From Ridgeia piscesae (lineage: Eukaryota > Annelida > Polychaeta > Sabellida > Siboglinidae): a DNA stretch of 64,000 bases. Under the pieces are notes generated by a model, which worked only from the letters and a program-made list of their open reading frames with translations, was not told the DNA's origin and did not search any database. This document shows, in pieces, positions 1 to 12,308 of this stretch (its first letter is position 1; every line of letters begins with the position of its first letter). The stretch is taken from assembly GCA_025642075.2 (NCBI GenBank), contig JAODUO010000040.1, forward strand, positions 532,001 to 596,000, read 5' to 3'. Position numbers and translations under genes: made by a program.

Positions 1-213
1 CAGGAGGGTGAGGAGATGTTGCTTCTCTGGGAAGAGAAGGTATTAATTAGAGAAATCTGACTGAATATTTAACTGAAATGCTCAACAGTAATAGAAAATG
101 AATACCTTGATTATTATTACATTTATTAGATTACTTCTAATATTGCCATTTTTATCTGTCTAATATATTTGCTTGCAACTGTTCATATGAAAAAAATGTA
201 ATCGTGAAAAGTA

Positions 214-342
214 ATCATGAGTACGATTACTTTGGTAATGTACTCGAGTACGAGTACGATTACTTTCCTTCGTACTGAGTACGAGTACTCAAAAAGTACT
301 TGTACTCGAGTACGAGTACAAGTACACGAGTACGATTACTCC
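214..342. repeat. Palindromic GAGTAC/GATTAC repeat cluster
   Basis: About 130 bp built from the hexamers gagtac, gattac and their complements, for example actcgagtacgagtac. The unit is nearly self-complementary, so the tract could fold into hairpins on either strand. It looks like a degenerate simple repeat, not a gene. Confidence 0.7.
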
Positions 343-510
343 ATCTCTGATGTGATCCTGACTACCTATCCATATATCCCAACCAAACCACACGCTCAGG
401 AAAACATGTTCAAACTTAACTATCTCAACGTCTCTGGAAAGAATTCAGAACCGCTGCAATTAATGTGCGAATACTATACATACGCAAATACCAAACCCTG
501 TATACACTTT

Positions 511-604
511 ATAGCCAGGTACTCATTCATATATCTGAGTGAATTGGGGCAATGTAAAGTAACTAGCCTAATACGCGACAGCACTGGGTTTGAACCTGGG
601 CACA
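511..604 (+). repeat. Dispersed repeat relic with tRNA B-box-like end
   Basis: The stretch carries ggggcaatgtaaagt followed about 40 bp later by gggtttgaacctggg. This pairing resembles a common interspersed repeat of marine animal genomes whose consensus ends in a tRNA B-box-like GGTTTGAACC. Seen: the two motifs and their spacing. Inferred: membership of such a family. It could also be a chance resemblance. Confidence 0.35.
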
Positions 605-1536
605 CTTGATTGAGGGTTGTGGAGTGTGGACACACTGCACCATAATATATGCATGCTGCAGATATTATATGTTATATTATTCATTGCAGGTTCGAAAATC
701 ACAGTGGAACGTCATAAAAAATGAGTGACTTGCAGAAGCTGTTTCTACACTGCAAGGTCAAATGGGCACGTTTGGCTGTGGCAGACACTGTCACCTGGAG
801 GACATTAGCAAAACTATACAGTATTTCATTCAGTTCTTTCAGAATATTTGTTACTGTTCGACAAACATGCATGCAAAAAGTGTGGTCATCGCCATGAACT
901 AGGGGGTAATTAAATTACATCAGTGATGCCATCTGGCGGGCTGTCGTTTTAGAGGACCAAACTGAAATGTCATACAACTTATTATTGGAATTAGGTAGTG
1001 GTTTGATCTAATACAAAACAAGATGCAATGGTTGTGAATGTGTGAACTTACAAAGACCTCAGGTAATAAGACAAACAACTATTAATACACATAACCCTCT
1101 CATCTACTTTCATGTAGTGAAAGTTTATCGTAGAATCTACCATACAATGTTCCTTTTTATATTTAATTTTAGCAATTGGTTATGTATACATGTACATATT
1201 TTATACTTCTAGGAGCTTTTAAATTTCAGCATTCTTGCATTTGTTGGCATTGTGTTTTTTGTATGATGTGTATTTTGTATATTAAATAATAAAATGTGTG
1301 AGCATTTGGAGATTATTGTGTTGTAGTGAATGATGACTAATCTTTGTGGTATGACCGTCAGTGATGTTGATGATAACTCTACCTAAACATATGATCTTCA
1401 AATCAGTCGATAAGTAATGTTTTGATAAGTCTGTCCGTCTGCACAAAGACTTTTTGTACATGTACTTCATTAATAATATTTTTTTTAATGTGTTTCTTAA
1501 TATAGTGCCCTTTAAGTGAATGAATCCCTACAGCAC

Positions 1537-1622
1537 TGTTCATTTGCTAATTTACACAACATTTCTACTCCCTAGGAAGCAAGGCATACTCATGGTTTCA
1601 AATTGACTAGCACATAACTGTC
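1537..1622. repeat. Direct repeat copy A
   Basis: About 85 bp containing ctccctaggaagc and catggtttcaaattgact. It matches 2013-2098 with small indels, the two copies lying about 480 bp apart. It may be part of an old mobile element or a local duplication; no coding content is seen. Confidence 0.7.
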
Positions 1623-2012
1623 AAATCACTACACACACCAACATGATGTTAAATATACAGTGAATTAAGCTAACATATAACATAACATGTGTAAGGCATA
1701 AAATACAGTTTCAAACAATAACATAAAACTAGTGTTATCTTGATGTGGTAGCCACAATATATATAACTCAAGGCAAATAAATGCATGTGAAATAGGGAGG
1801 TATTTCCTGAATGCTATCAATGTGCCAATTGCAAACCTTTTGGCAAGCTGTTTCACACCGCCATTGCAAAGCTATTATCAAACAACCACATCTAGCAGGC
1901 CTGGGGTCAGTGACATTTCAAAGTAGTCTGTTACTTAGTTTCTTTGCTATAGCATGTTCAAATTGTCCTATTACTATGTATTTTTATATTTATTCAGCCT
2001 CTCTACTGCAGA

Positions 2013-2098
2013 TGTTCATATGCTAATTTAACACAACATATTTCCACTCCCTAGGAAGGAATACTCATGGTTTCAAATTGACTGGCACATAATTGCCA
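2013..2098. repeat. Direct repeat copy B
   Basis: Second copy of the 1537-1622 repeat. It shares catggtttcaaattgact and the ccactccctaggaag block, with a roughly 4-bp deletion relative to copy A. Confidence 0.7.
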
Positions 2099-2366
2099 AC
2101 ACATTTCATAAATGGCAAATATTAATTTGTAGACTTAAAGATCATAAACTGATTTGAAGTGGTCACTTAATAATAATAAAGCCGTCTTATGTGCCAATAT
2201 CCTCAAAGATCACGCTCAGTGGTGCAACAAAACAGAGGTATTATAGTTAATTAATACTGGATAGCTTTGCTTTTTCAAACAATTAGTTAGAAATGCGAGG
2301 AGCAAACAATTGTTATGGAAATGAGTGGATATAAAGACATCTCGTAATCATAAACAATGCACAAGT

Positions 2367-5300
2367 CATCGATGGCTGGATGAAGGGGATAGGAAGCTAA
2401 GGAGAGTAGGATGGATGAAGGGGATAGGAAACTAAGGAGAGTAGGATTGATGAAGGGGATAAGAAGCTAAGGAGAGTAGGATGGATGAAGGGGATAGGAA
2501 GCTAAGGAGAGTAGGATGGATGAAGGGGATAGGAAGCTAAGGAGAGTAGGATGGATGAAGGGGATAGGAAGCTAAGGAGAGTAGGATGGATGAAGGGGAT
2601 AGGAAGCTAAGGAGAGTAGGTTGGATGAAGGGGATAGGAAGCTAAGGAGAGTAGGATTGATGAAGGGGATAGGAAGCTGAGGAGAGTAGGATGGTTGAAG
2701 GGGATAGGAAGCTAAGGAGAGTAGGATGGATGAAGGGGATAGGAAGCTAAGGAGAGTAGGATGGATGAAGGGGATAGGAAGCTAAGGAGAGTAGGATGGG
2801 TGAAGGGGATAGGAAGCTAAGGAGAGTAGGATGGATGAAGGGGATAGGAAGCTAAGGAGAGTAGGATGGGTGAAGGGGATAGGAAGCCAAGGAGAGTAGG
2901 ATGGATGAAGGGGATAGGAAGCTAAGGAGAGTACGATGGATGAAGGGGATAGGAAGCTAAGGAGAGTAGGATGGGTGAAGGGGATAGGAAGCTAAGGAGA
3001 GTAGGATGGATGAAGGGGATAGGAAGCTAAGGAGAGTAGGATGGGTGAAGGGGATAGGAAGCCAAGGAGAGTAGGATGGATGAAGGGGATAGGAAGCTAA
3101 GGAGAGTAGGATGGGTGAAGCGGATAGGAAGCTAAGGAGAGTAGGATGGATAAAGGGGATAGGAAGCTAAGGAGAGTACGATGGATGAAGGGGATAGGAA
3201 GCTAAGGAGAGTAGGATGGGTGAAGGGGATAGGAAGCTAAGGAGAGTAGGATGGATGAAGGGGATAGGAAGCTAAGGAGAGTAGGATGGGTGAAGGGGAT
3301 AGGAAGCCAAGGAGAGTAGGATGGATGAAGGGGATAGGAAGCTAAGGAGAGTAGGATGGGTGAAGCGGATAGGAAGCTAAGGAGAGTAGGATGGATGAAG
3401 GGGATAGGAAGCCAAGGAGAGTAGGGTGGGTGAAGGGGATAGGAAGCTAAGGAGAGTAGGATGGATAAAGGGGATAGGAAGCTAAGTAGAGTATGGTGGA
3501 TGAAGGGGATAGGAAGCTAAGGAGAATAGGATGGGTGAAGGGGATAGGAAGCTAAGGAGAGTAGGATGGATGAAGGGGATAGGAAGCTAAGGAGAGTAGG
3601 ATTGATGAAGGGGATAGGAAGCTAAGGAGAGTAGGATGGATGAAGGGGATAGGAAGCTAAGGAGAGTAGGATGGATGAAGGGGATAGGAAGCTAAGGAGA
3701 GTAGGATGGATAAAGGGGATAGGAAGCTAAGTAGAGTATGGTGGATGAAGGGGATAGGAAGCTAAGGAGAATAGGATGGATGAAGGGGATAGGAAGCTAA
3801 GGAGAGTAGGATGGATGAAGGGGATAGGAAGCTAAGGAGAGTAGGATTGATGAAGGGGATAGGAAGCTAAGGAGAGTAGGATGGATGAAGGGGATAGGAA
3901 GCTAAGGAGAGTAGGATGGATGAAGGGGATAGGAAGCTAAGGAGAGTAGGATGGATGAAGGGGATAGGAAGCTAAGGAGAGTAGGATGGATGAAGGGGAT
4001 AGGAAGCTAAGGAGAGTAGGATGGATGAAGGGGATAGGAAGCTAAGTAGAGTATGGTGGATGAAGGGGATAGGAAGCTAAGGAGAATAGGATGGATGAAG
4101 GGGATAGGAAGCTAAGGAGAGTAGGATGGATGAAGGGGATAGGAAGCTAAGGAGAGTAGGATGGATGAAGGGGATAGGAAGCTAAGGAGAGTAGGATGGA
4201 TGAAGGGGATAGGAAGCTAAGGAGAGTAGGATGGATGAAGGGGATAGGAAGCTAAGGAGAGTAGGATGGATGAAGGGGATAGGAAGCTAAGGAGAGTAGG
4301 ATGAATGAAGGGAATAGGAAGCTAAGGAGAGTAGGATGAATGAAGGGGATAGGAAGCTAAGGAGAGTAGGATGGATGAAGGGGATAGGAAGCTAAGGAGA
4401 GTAGGATGGATGAAGGGGATAGGAAGCTAAGGAGAGTAGGATGGATGAAGGGGATAGGAAGCTAAAAAGGGGAGTATTGGGTGAAGGGAATAGGAAGCTA
4501 AAGGGGAGTAGGATGGATGAAGGGGACAGGAAGCTAAGGAGAGTAGGATGGATGAAGGAAATAGGAAGCTAAGGAGAGTAGGATGGATGAAGGGAATAGG
4601 AAGCTAAAGAGGAGTTAAGGGATGTTTTGAAGGGGGAAAAAAGGAATTTTTAAGGAGAGTAGGATGGGTGAAGGGGTTAGGAAACTAAGGAGAGTAGGAT
4701 GGATGAAGGGGATAGGAAGCTAAGGAGAGTAGGATGGATGAAGGGGATAGGAAACTAAGGAGAGTAGGATGGATGAAGGGAATAGGAAGCTAAAGAGAGT
4801 AGGATGGATGAAGGGGATAGGAAGCTAAGGAGAGTAGGATGGATGAAGGGGATAGGAAGCTAAGGAGAGTATGGTGGATGAAGGGTATAGGAAGCCAAAG
4901 AGAGTAGGATGGATGAAGGGGACAGGAAGCTAAGGAGAGTAGGATGGATGTAGGGGATAGGAAGCTAAGGAGAGTAGGATGGATGAAGGGGATAGGAAGC
5001 TAAGGAGAGTAGGATGGATGAAGGGGATAGGAAGCTAAGGAGAGTAGGTTGGATGAAGGGGATAGGAAACTAAGGGGATAGGAAGCTAAGGAGAGTAGGA
5101 TGGATGAAGGGAATAGGAAGCTAAGGAGAGTAGGATGGATGAAGGGGATAGGAAGCTAAGGAGAGTAGGATGGATGAAGGGGATAGGAAGCTAAGGAGAG
5201 TAGGATGGATGAAGGGGATAGGAAGCTAAGGAGAGTAGGTTGGATGAAGGGGATAGGAAACTAAGGGGATAGGAAGCTAAGGAGAGTAGGATGGATGAAG

Positions 5301-6575
5301 GGGATAGGAAGCTAAAGAGAGTAGGATGGATGAAGGGGATAGGAAGCTAAAGAGAGTAGGATGGATGAAGGGGATAGGAAACTAAGGAGAGTAGGATGGA
5401 TGAAGGGGATAGGAAGCTAAGGAGAGTAGGATGGATGAAGGGGATAAGAAGCTAAAGAGATTAGGATGGATGAAGGGAATAGGAAGCTAAGGAGAGTAGG
5501 ATGGGTGAAGGGGATAGGAAACTAAGGAGAGTAGGATGGATGAAGGGGATAGGAAGCTAAGGAGAGTAGGATGGATGAAGGGGATAGGAAGCTAAAGAGA
5601 GTAGGATGGATGATGGGAATAGGAAGCTAAAGAGAGTAGGATGGATGAAGGGGATAGGAAACTAAGGAGAGTAGGATGGATGAAGGGAATAGGAAGCTAA
5701 AGAGAGTAGGATGGGTGAAGGGGATAGGAAGCTAAGGAGAGTAGGATGGATGAAGGGGTAGGAAGCTAAGGAGAGTAGGTTTGGGTGAAGGGGATAGGAA
5801 ACTAAAAAGGGAAACTAAGGAGAGTAGGATGGATGAAGGGAATAGGAAGCTAAGGAGAGTAGGATGGATGAAGGGGATAGGAAGCTAAGGAGAGTAGGAT
5901 GGATGAAGGGGATAGGAAGCTAAGGAGAGTAGGATGGATGAAGGGGATAGGAAGCTAAGGAGAGTAGGTTGGATGAAGGGGATAGGAAACTAAGGGGATA
6001 GGAAGCTAAGGAGAGTAGGATGGATGAAGGGGATAGGAAGCTAAAGAGAGTAGGATGGATGAAGGGGATAGGAAGCTAAAGAGAGTAGGATGGATGAAGG
6101 GGATAGGAAACTAAGGAGAGTAGGATGGATGAAGGGGATAGGAAGCTAAGGAGAGTAGGATGGATGAAGGGGATAAGAAGCTAAAGAGATTAGGATGGAT
6201 GAAGGGAATAGGAAGCTAAGGAGAGTAGGATGGGTGAAGGGGATAGGAAACTAAGGAGAGTAGGATGGATGAAGGGGATAGGAAGCTAAGGAGAGTAGGA
6301 TGGATGAAGGGGATAGGAAGCTAAAGAGAGTAGGATGGATGAGGGAATAGGAAGCTAAAGAGAGTAGGATGGATGAAGGGGATAGGAAACTAAGGAGAGT
6401 AGGATGGATGAAGGGAATAGGAAGCTAAAGAGAGTAGTATTGATGAAGGGGATAGGAAGCTAAGGAGAGTAGGATGGATGAAGGGGATAGGGAGCTAAGG
6501 AGAGTAGGATGGATGAAGGAAATAGGAAGCTAAGGAGAGTAGGATGGATGAAGGGAATAGGAAGCTAAGGCGAGT
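2367..6575. repeat. 35-bp minisatellite, about 119 units
   Basis: A 4.2-kb tandem array with a 35-bp unit. The unit contains ggatggatgaaggggatagg followed by aagctaaggagagta. The plus strand is strongly purine-rich. Most copies are nearly identical, and variant copies recur in blocks. For example, the gctaagtagagtatggtgg variant occurs near 3485, 3728 and 4048, and the stretch near 5220-5760 recurs near 5960-6500, giving higher-order periodicity of about 740 bp. It lies beyond the 3' end of caskin and shows no match to an exon boundary. Confidence 0.97.
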
Positions 6576-8384
6576 AGGCAGCATTAAGGAGATAAGTTTT
6601 TAGACATCGGGGGAATGAAACTATATTTCCTTCTAATGTGACACTGGCAGGAAGCGAATTCCAGAGTTGGTTTGGCAACAGAGAAGGTTCAATTGTTTGC
6701 ATCATGTCGTTTGAATTTATGTTGGAACGCCAAGGGTTTCTGTTTGTTTATTGAAGGAGCACAAACACTTAGGGTTTGTGGTGAGACTTTCACTTGTGAT
6801 GTTATTGATATAGCTGTGATTAGATTTGGTTATTTCTTTCTTGCCTTCTTTCCTTAGGTTTCTGAAGTGTTCCCAGTATAAATTTTTCTTTGTTTTCTGT
6901 ATTTCTGCATAAGACAACGCAGCAACAATGAACATTAGTAAACAATTTATTTCTCTGTGGCACCCGACTTCACATTAACAACTCCTTACAGTGAATATGG
7001 ACACCTCGTGTTGATCGCTTGAGTGAACAGAACAGGTGGACAGTAACAACACCTCCAGCAACGTTTCTAAACTTGTATATTTAGCTGGCAGACCCAAAAT
7101 GTGTCTTTTTATTATTACAATATTAGTCACCAAAACATAAATGCAAAACAAACCTTGTTATTTATTTTACAACAGCGAAATTGCTGTTTCGCTTAATTGT
7201 AGTTTCAACGTAATGAGCAAACAATCTCAGTAAATTATCCAGTTTTGTAAACAAATCCCAACATGATCTACTAAAGTGAGGATAATATTTCTGTAAATTG
7301 CTTCTTTCACAAATAATAATGTGACATGGGAAATGACACATCACTAGACTCAAACCGTGGTTGACATTTCTCTGCCAATATGGCATGGATAGGATAGCAC
7401 CTTGAAAGGGCGAGAAATGTAAATGGTCACAGTAGAGCTGTCTTTGTACAAAATATTGGAAACGTACAACGAAAATGAAAACAAACATTCAACAATACGT
7501 ACAAACTTCAACACGATCCAGCTCCGCAACTTCATTTATAAACTTGGATGTACACGAATCAATGCGCCACTGTAGGTAAGACAGCGGCCAAGTCGGGTTC
7601 TAGGCGAATAAATTAACTATACAAATATACACTAATGAAACACGCCACGTCTGCATGGTTGCTGTATACAATAACACATTTGTCCCAAAAGATTCAAGAC
7701 AACCCCCTCCCCAAAAATAGAGGTTGTGGTTAACTGGGTACATAATATGTAATCTATCGTTATCAATTCCAGCGATATGTAAATACGTTTATTTCATGCA
7801 ACACAAAGTAATTTCTGCACAATATTAACAGTGTACACTTTGTCAGATTTTGTAAACAAAATTTATGCAATCTGAACAAATAAGCAAATTGCCAAAGACT
7901 CAATTCTTCCATTATTATAACACTGCTTTTTCAAATCGGTTGTGTTGTTTTTCTTGCTCATCAAATGCTTGTTACTTTCTCTGGGACTATCGTTTTCACA
8001 ACCTCATGCCCAATAACACCTGCCCCATTCAAACGTACCACAACTCAACTACAGGAGGCATATGTACGTCAATATTTATAATTATATAATATAAACAACT
8101 TTCTGTACTATAAAACAATATGCGAACAGTATAAATGATTCTAATATGACAATAGTAACAATCTCAGAATAATTTACAACACTCTGAAATACACTGTATA
8201 AAGAGAGCCGAGTGACGAAACTGCTACTGGCTTCTGTGTCAGTGTCAGTAATCAGGGGAAGCGTTGTGTGTATGTATAATGATACGCTGAGCATTATATA
8301 CAGTGTATGTATACAGTATATGTATATATGTAGGTATATTGGCACAGCTCTAGGACCAGCCATCGTTGCTGTGTGTCCGACCCA
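6576..8384. other. 3' flank of caskin, no recognised gene
   Basis: Mostly AT-rich DNA. The part next to the satellite (6590-6930) looks like unique or degenerate-repeat sequence with a short open frame on each strand. A 108-codon minus-strand open frame (7162-7488) has no recognisable family features and is probably chance. Further AATAAA motifs on the minus strand could serve as more distal poly(A) signals. Confidence 0.5.
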
Positions 8385-8390
8385 TTTATT
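8385..8390 (-). promoter_or_regulatory. Poly(A) signal AATAAA, candidate
   Basis: On the minus strand this reads AATAAA, about 460 nt downstream of the caskin stop codon and just beyond the 38-bp array. It is the nearest canonical signal I found downstream of the stop. The use of this site is inferred. Confidence 0.45.
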
Positions 8391-8427
8391 ACTGACAATG
8401 TCTCATCCAGATGCAAGTTCACAACCC

Positions 8428-8853
8428 CACATCACATAGCTAGAAGGATGCCACCCATCACTGTCCACATCACATAGCTAGAAGGATGCCACCCATCACT
8501 GTCCACATCACATAGCTAGAAGGATGCCACCCATCACTGTCCACATCACATAGCTAGAAGGATGCCACCCATCACTGTCCACATCACATAGCTAGAAGGA
8601 TGCCACCCATCACTGTCCACATCACATAGCTAGAAGGATGCCACCCATCCCTGTCCACATCACATAGCTAGAAGGATGCCACCCATCCCTGTCCACATCA
8701 CATAGCTAGAAGGATGCCACCCATCACTGTCCACATCACATAGCTAGAAGGATGCCACCCATCACTGTCCACATCACATAGCTAGAAGGATGCCACCCAT
8801 CACTGTCCACATCACATAGCTAGAAGGATGCCACCCATCACTGTCCACATCAT
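8428..8853. repeat. 38-bp minisatellite starting at the caskin stop codon
   Basis: About 11.2 copies of a 38-bp unit containing cacatagctagaaggatgcc. In gene orientation each unit starts TGATGTGGACAGTG, and the real stop codon (TGA at 8850-8852) begins the first such segment. The array therefore occupies the start of the 3' UTR. Copies are nearly identical, with only an a/c change in ccatcactg versus ccatccctg. It appears to have expanded from the sequence at and after the stop. Confidence 0.95.
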
Positions 8854-8967
8854 TGAAGGGCAGGGTCACACTCCAACATGGCGTCCAGTTCGTCCGTGAG
8901 GTCTTGAAGCATGTTGCCAATGTCACTGAGAACGTCACCAGCGTCACCTGTCTTCTGTGCTGGTTGC
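8850..8967 (-). CDS. caskin: caskin terminal exon, C-terminal motif and stop
   Basis: Last coding exon. The acceptor TTTTACAG precedes 8967, and the first base completes a codon begun in the penultimate exon (AG+G, Arg). The exon encodes 38 residues and TGA. The peptide contains DIGNMLQDLTDELDAMLE, which matches the short acidic C-terminal motif at the end of vertebrate caskins. The family's C-terminal domain follows the proline-rich tail, as here. The stop codon is immediately followed by the 38-bp tandem array. Phase, acceptor and motif all agree, so I am confident. Confidence 0.92.
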
Positions 8968-11637
8968 CTGTAAAACAATAACTTGGTTATATTACACTGT
9001 TCGGCATGCTGCTGCAGGAATCATGTCAACTGTAGCAGCACTCAAAACATGGTCACTTTATGAATCTTCATTTTGCATGTTCTTACAAATGTAAATTTAG
9101 TAAAGTGGTAAAACTATCCTTCCCTTTTCTGGCGCTACAGACTCAGAAGACAGTTTCCCAGGTTACATGTATTTGACACTTGCAATTATGTAAATTTGAG
9201 TAGAACTGACCACGATCCCGCCTCCACTGACCTAGACCAGCCTCCACTGACCTAGACCCGCCTCCACTGACCTAGACCACCTCCACTAACCTAGATCCCG
9301 CCTCCACTGACTTAGATCCCACCTCCACTGACCTAGACAAGCCTCCATTGACCTAGATTCCGCATCCACTGACCTAGACCAGCCTCCATTGACCTAGATC
9401 CCACCTCCACTGACCTAAATCCCGCCTCCACTGACCTAGATCCCACATCCACTGACCTAGACCAGCCTCCACTGACCTAGACCACCTCCACTGACCTAGA
9501 CCAGCCTCCACTGACCTAAATCCTGCATCCACTGATCTAGATCCTGCCTCCACTGACCTAGATCTCACCTCCACTGATCTAGATCCACCTCCACTTATCT
9601 AGATCCCACCTCCACTGATCTAGATCCCACCTCCACTGATCTAGATCCCACCTCCACTGACCTAGATCCCACCTCCACTGACCTAGATCCCACCTCCACT
9701 GACCTAGATCCCACCTCCACTTATCTAGGTCCCGCCTCCAGTGATCTAGATCCCACCTCCACTGATCTAGATCCCACCTCCACTGATCTAGATCCCACCT
9801 CCACTGATCTAGATCCCACCTCCACTTATCTAGATCCCACCTCCACTGATCTAGATCCCACCTCCACTGATCTAGGTCCCGCCTCCAGTGATCTAGATCC
9901 CACCTCCACTGATCTTGATCCCACCTCCATGACATCTAGATCCCAAGCCTCCACTGACTGATCCCCCTCCATACAGATCCCACCTCCATTGATCTAGATC
10001 CCACCTCCACTGATCTTGATCCCACCTCCACTGATCTAGATCCCACCTCCACTGATCTAGATCCCACCTCCACTGACCTAGATCCCACCTCCACTGACCT
10101 AGATCCCACCTCCACTTATCTAGGTCCCGCCTCCAGTGATCTAGATCCCACCTCCACTGATCTTGATCCCACCTCCATTAATCTAGATCCCACCTCCACT
10201 GATCTAGATCCCACCTCCACTGATCTTGATCCCACCTCCACTGATCTAGATCCCACCTCCACTGATCTAGATCCCACCTCCACTGACCTAGATCCCACCT
10301 CCACTGACCTAGATCCCACCTCCACTTATCTAGGTCCCACCTCCACTGATCTTGATCCCACCTCCATGATCTAGATCCCACCTCCACTGATCTAGATCCC
10401 ACCTCCAGTGATCTAGATCCCACTTCCATTGATCTAGATCCCACCTCCACTGATCTAGATCCCGCCTCCACTGATCTAGATCCCACCTCCACTGACCTAG
10501 ATCCCACCTCCACTGACCTAGATCCCACCTCCACTGATCTAGATCCCACCTCCACTGACCTAGATCCCACCTCCACTGACCTAGATCCCACCTCCACTGA
10601 TCTAGATCCCACCTCCACTGATCTAGATCCGCCTCCATTGATCTAGATCCCGCCTCCACTGATCCTAGGTCCGCTCCAGTGATCTAGATCCCACCTCCAC
10701 TGACTTGATCCCACCTCCAGTGACGCAGAGCCCCTTCCATGATCTAGATCTCCTCCACTGACTAGATCCCACCTCCACTGATCTAGATCCCGCCTCCACT
10801 GACCGAGATCCCACCTCCACTGACCTAGATCCCACCTCCACTGACCTAAATCCCACATCCACTTATCTAGATCCCACCTCCACTGATCTAGATCCCACCT
10901 CCACTGATCTAGATCCCACCTCCACTGATCTAGATCCCACCTCCACTGATCTAAATCCCACATCCACTTATCTAGATCCCACCTCCACTGATCTAGATCC
11001 AGCCTCCATTGATCTAGATTCCACCTCCAGTGATCTAGATCCCACTTCCATTGATCTAGATCCCGCCTCCACTGACCGAGATCCCACCTCCACTGATCTA
11101 GATCCCACTTCCATTGATCTAGATCCCGCCTCCACTGATCTAGATTCCACCTCCAGTGATCTAGATCCCATCTCCATTGATCTAGATCCCGCCTCCACTG
11201 ACCGAGATCCCACCCCCACTGATCTAGATCCCACCTCCACTGACCTAGATCCCACCTCCACTTATCTAGGTCCCGCCTCCAGTGATCTAGATCCCACCTC
11301 CACTGATCTTGATCCCACCTCCATTAATCTAGATCCAGCCTCCATTGATCTAGATCCCACCTCCAGTGATCTAGATCCTACTTCCATTGATCTAGATCCC
11401 GCCTCCACAGACCTAGACCTGCTTCCACTGATCTAGACCTGCCTCCACTGACCTAGATCCCGTCTCGACTGACCTAGACCCGCCTCCACTGATCTAGATC
11501 CCGCCTCCACTGACCTAGACCCGCCTCCACTGATCTAGACCTGCCTCCACTGACTTAGATCCCGCCTCCACTGACCTAGACCCGCCTCCACTGGTCTAGA
11601 TCCCGCCTCCACTGATCTATATCCCGCCTCAACTGAC
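8968..11637 (-). other. Last intron, 91 percent tandem repeat
   Basis: This intron separates the penultimate and terminal exons. Apart from about 240 bp next to the acceptor (8968-9211), it consists entirely of the 21-bp donor-derived array. Confidence 0.9.
9212..11637. repeat. 21-bp minisatellite templated on the penultimate exon's splice donor
   Basis: About 115 units of 21 bp. In gene orientation the unit is GTGGAGGCGGGATCTAG followed by GTCA. The true exon end reads GTGGAGGCGGGATCCAG|GTCAGT (11638/11637), so the unit is the last 17 exon bases plus the donor. Many units keep AG|GTCAGT, but many have AG|ATCAGT and have lost the GT. Variant blocks recur (for example the cttatctaggtcccgcctcc block near 9720, 10110 and 11255), showing higher-order duplication. 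The unit is seven codons long, so heptapeptide open frames here are by-products. Confidence 0.95.
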
Positions 11638-11737
11638 CTGGATCCCGCCTCCACTGCTGCCTGGTCCAGTCGTTTCGTGATCCCAATACTTTCCCTCCTC
11701 TGGGGAGCGGCAGGAGGAACCTTCCTTGAGTCTTCCC
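11638..11737 (-). CDS. caskin: caskin penultimate exon
   Basis: A 100-bp exon between acceptor TTCCCAG and donor CAG|GTCAGT. Its first two bases complete the glycine begun in the large exon (GAT CCA G|GG). It reads EDSRKVPPAAPQRRESIGIT and then KRLDQAAVEAGS, and leaves AG for the next exon. The peptide links the proline-rich tail to the C-terminal motif. Its 3' end is the founder of the 21-bp array filling the downstream intron. Reading through the donor stays open for a few heptapeptides before a stop. Phase agreement on both sides supports the call. Confidence 0.85.
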
Positions 11738-12308
11738 CTGGGAACACAGCAAACAACATCCTTTAGTTGGGTCACTTCTACACAAAGTCATCTTGGGGCA
11801 TTGTCAGCTGTGATTTGTCAGCATTCTCATTGTGATATGACCATTTTCATTGTTATTGGCCTGTTTAAACAAGTTATATAATAACGAAACTGTTGAATAA
11901 AACTTTGTCCATTAAAAGCAATGTTTAGTATGTAAGCTGAGAAGAATGTAACATTTACTCCTGACAACAAGATGTGTAACGAAAGGATAACAATAAACAA
12001 ATACAAAATGATAATTTTAAATAGGTCAAGGTACTATCTAACATAAAGTAACATACCAGTATACAGAAATAAGTTTCTTAACTATAATTCTTAGTGGAGC
12101 TTGTGGTACCCAACTATTTCACATTGACCTAGTTTAGATCATCGCAGAAGGAATAAATTTAAGAAATTACAATACATTTAAACGTTTATCTAATATGAAA
12201 AAATATCTTAAAATATAAGACTTTGACCACACTTGATCCAAACTGAACTTGCACACACACACACACAGTTTACAGTGATGTTTGCGAGTGCGCACACACA
12301 GCTCCTAC
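11738..12308 (-). other. Intron between tail exon and penultimate exon
   Basis: Ordinary AT-rich intron of 571 bp with a short CA run near 12250. I see no other feature. Confidence 0.8.

Larger units (their letters stand above)
1..2366. other. Intergenic DNA, no gene seen
   Basis: AT-rich DNA downstream of the caskin gene. I find no exon or recognisable coding domain. It contains a palindromic GAGTAC-type repeat (214-342), a dispersed-repeat relic (511-604) and a pair of diverged direct repeats (1537-1622 and 2013-2098), each listed separately. Short open frames here have no family features. Confidence 0.6.

Noticed and set aside
7162..7488. 108-codon minus-strand frame in the 3' flank
   Set aside because: No family features, AT-rich composition and no transcript signals.
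8428..8853. CRISPR-like array (regular 38-bp repeats)
   Set aside because: There are no unique spacers; units are head-to-tail identical and the sequence is a eukaryotic 3' UTR.
9374..11261. Long minus-strand open frames with EVGSRSV / WRWDLDQ repeats
   Set aside because: They are translations of the 21-bp intronic array; 21 is a multiple of three, so frames stay open by construction.
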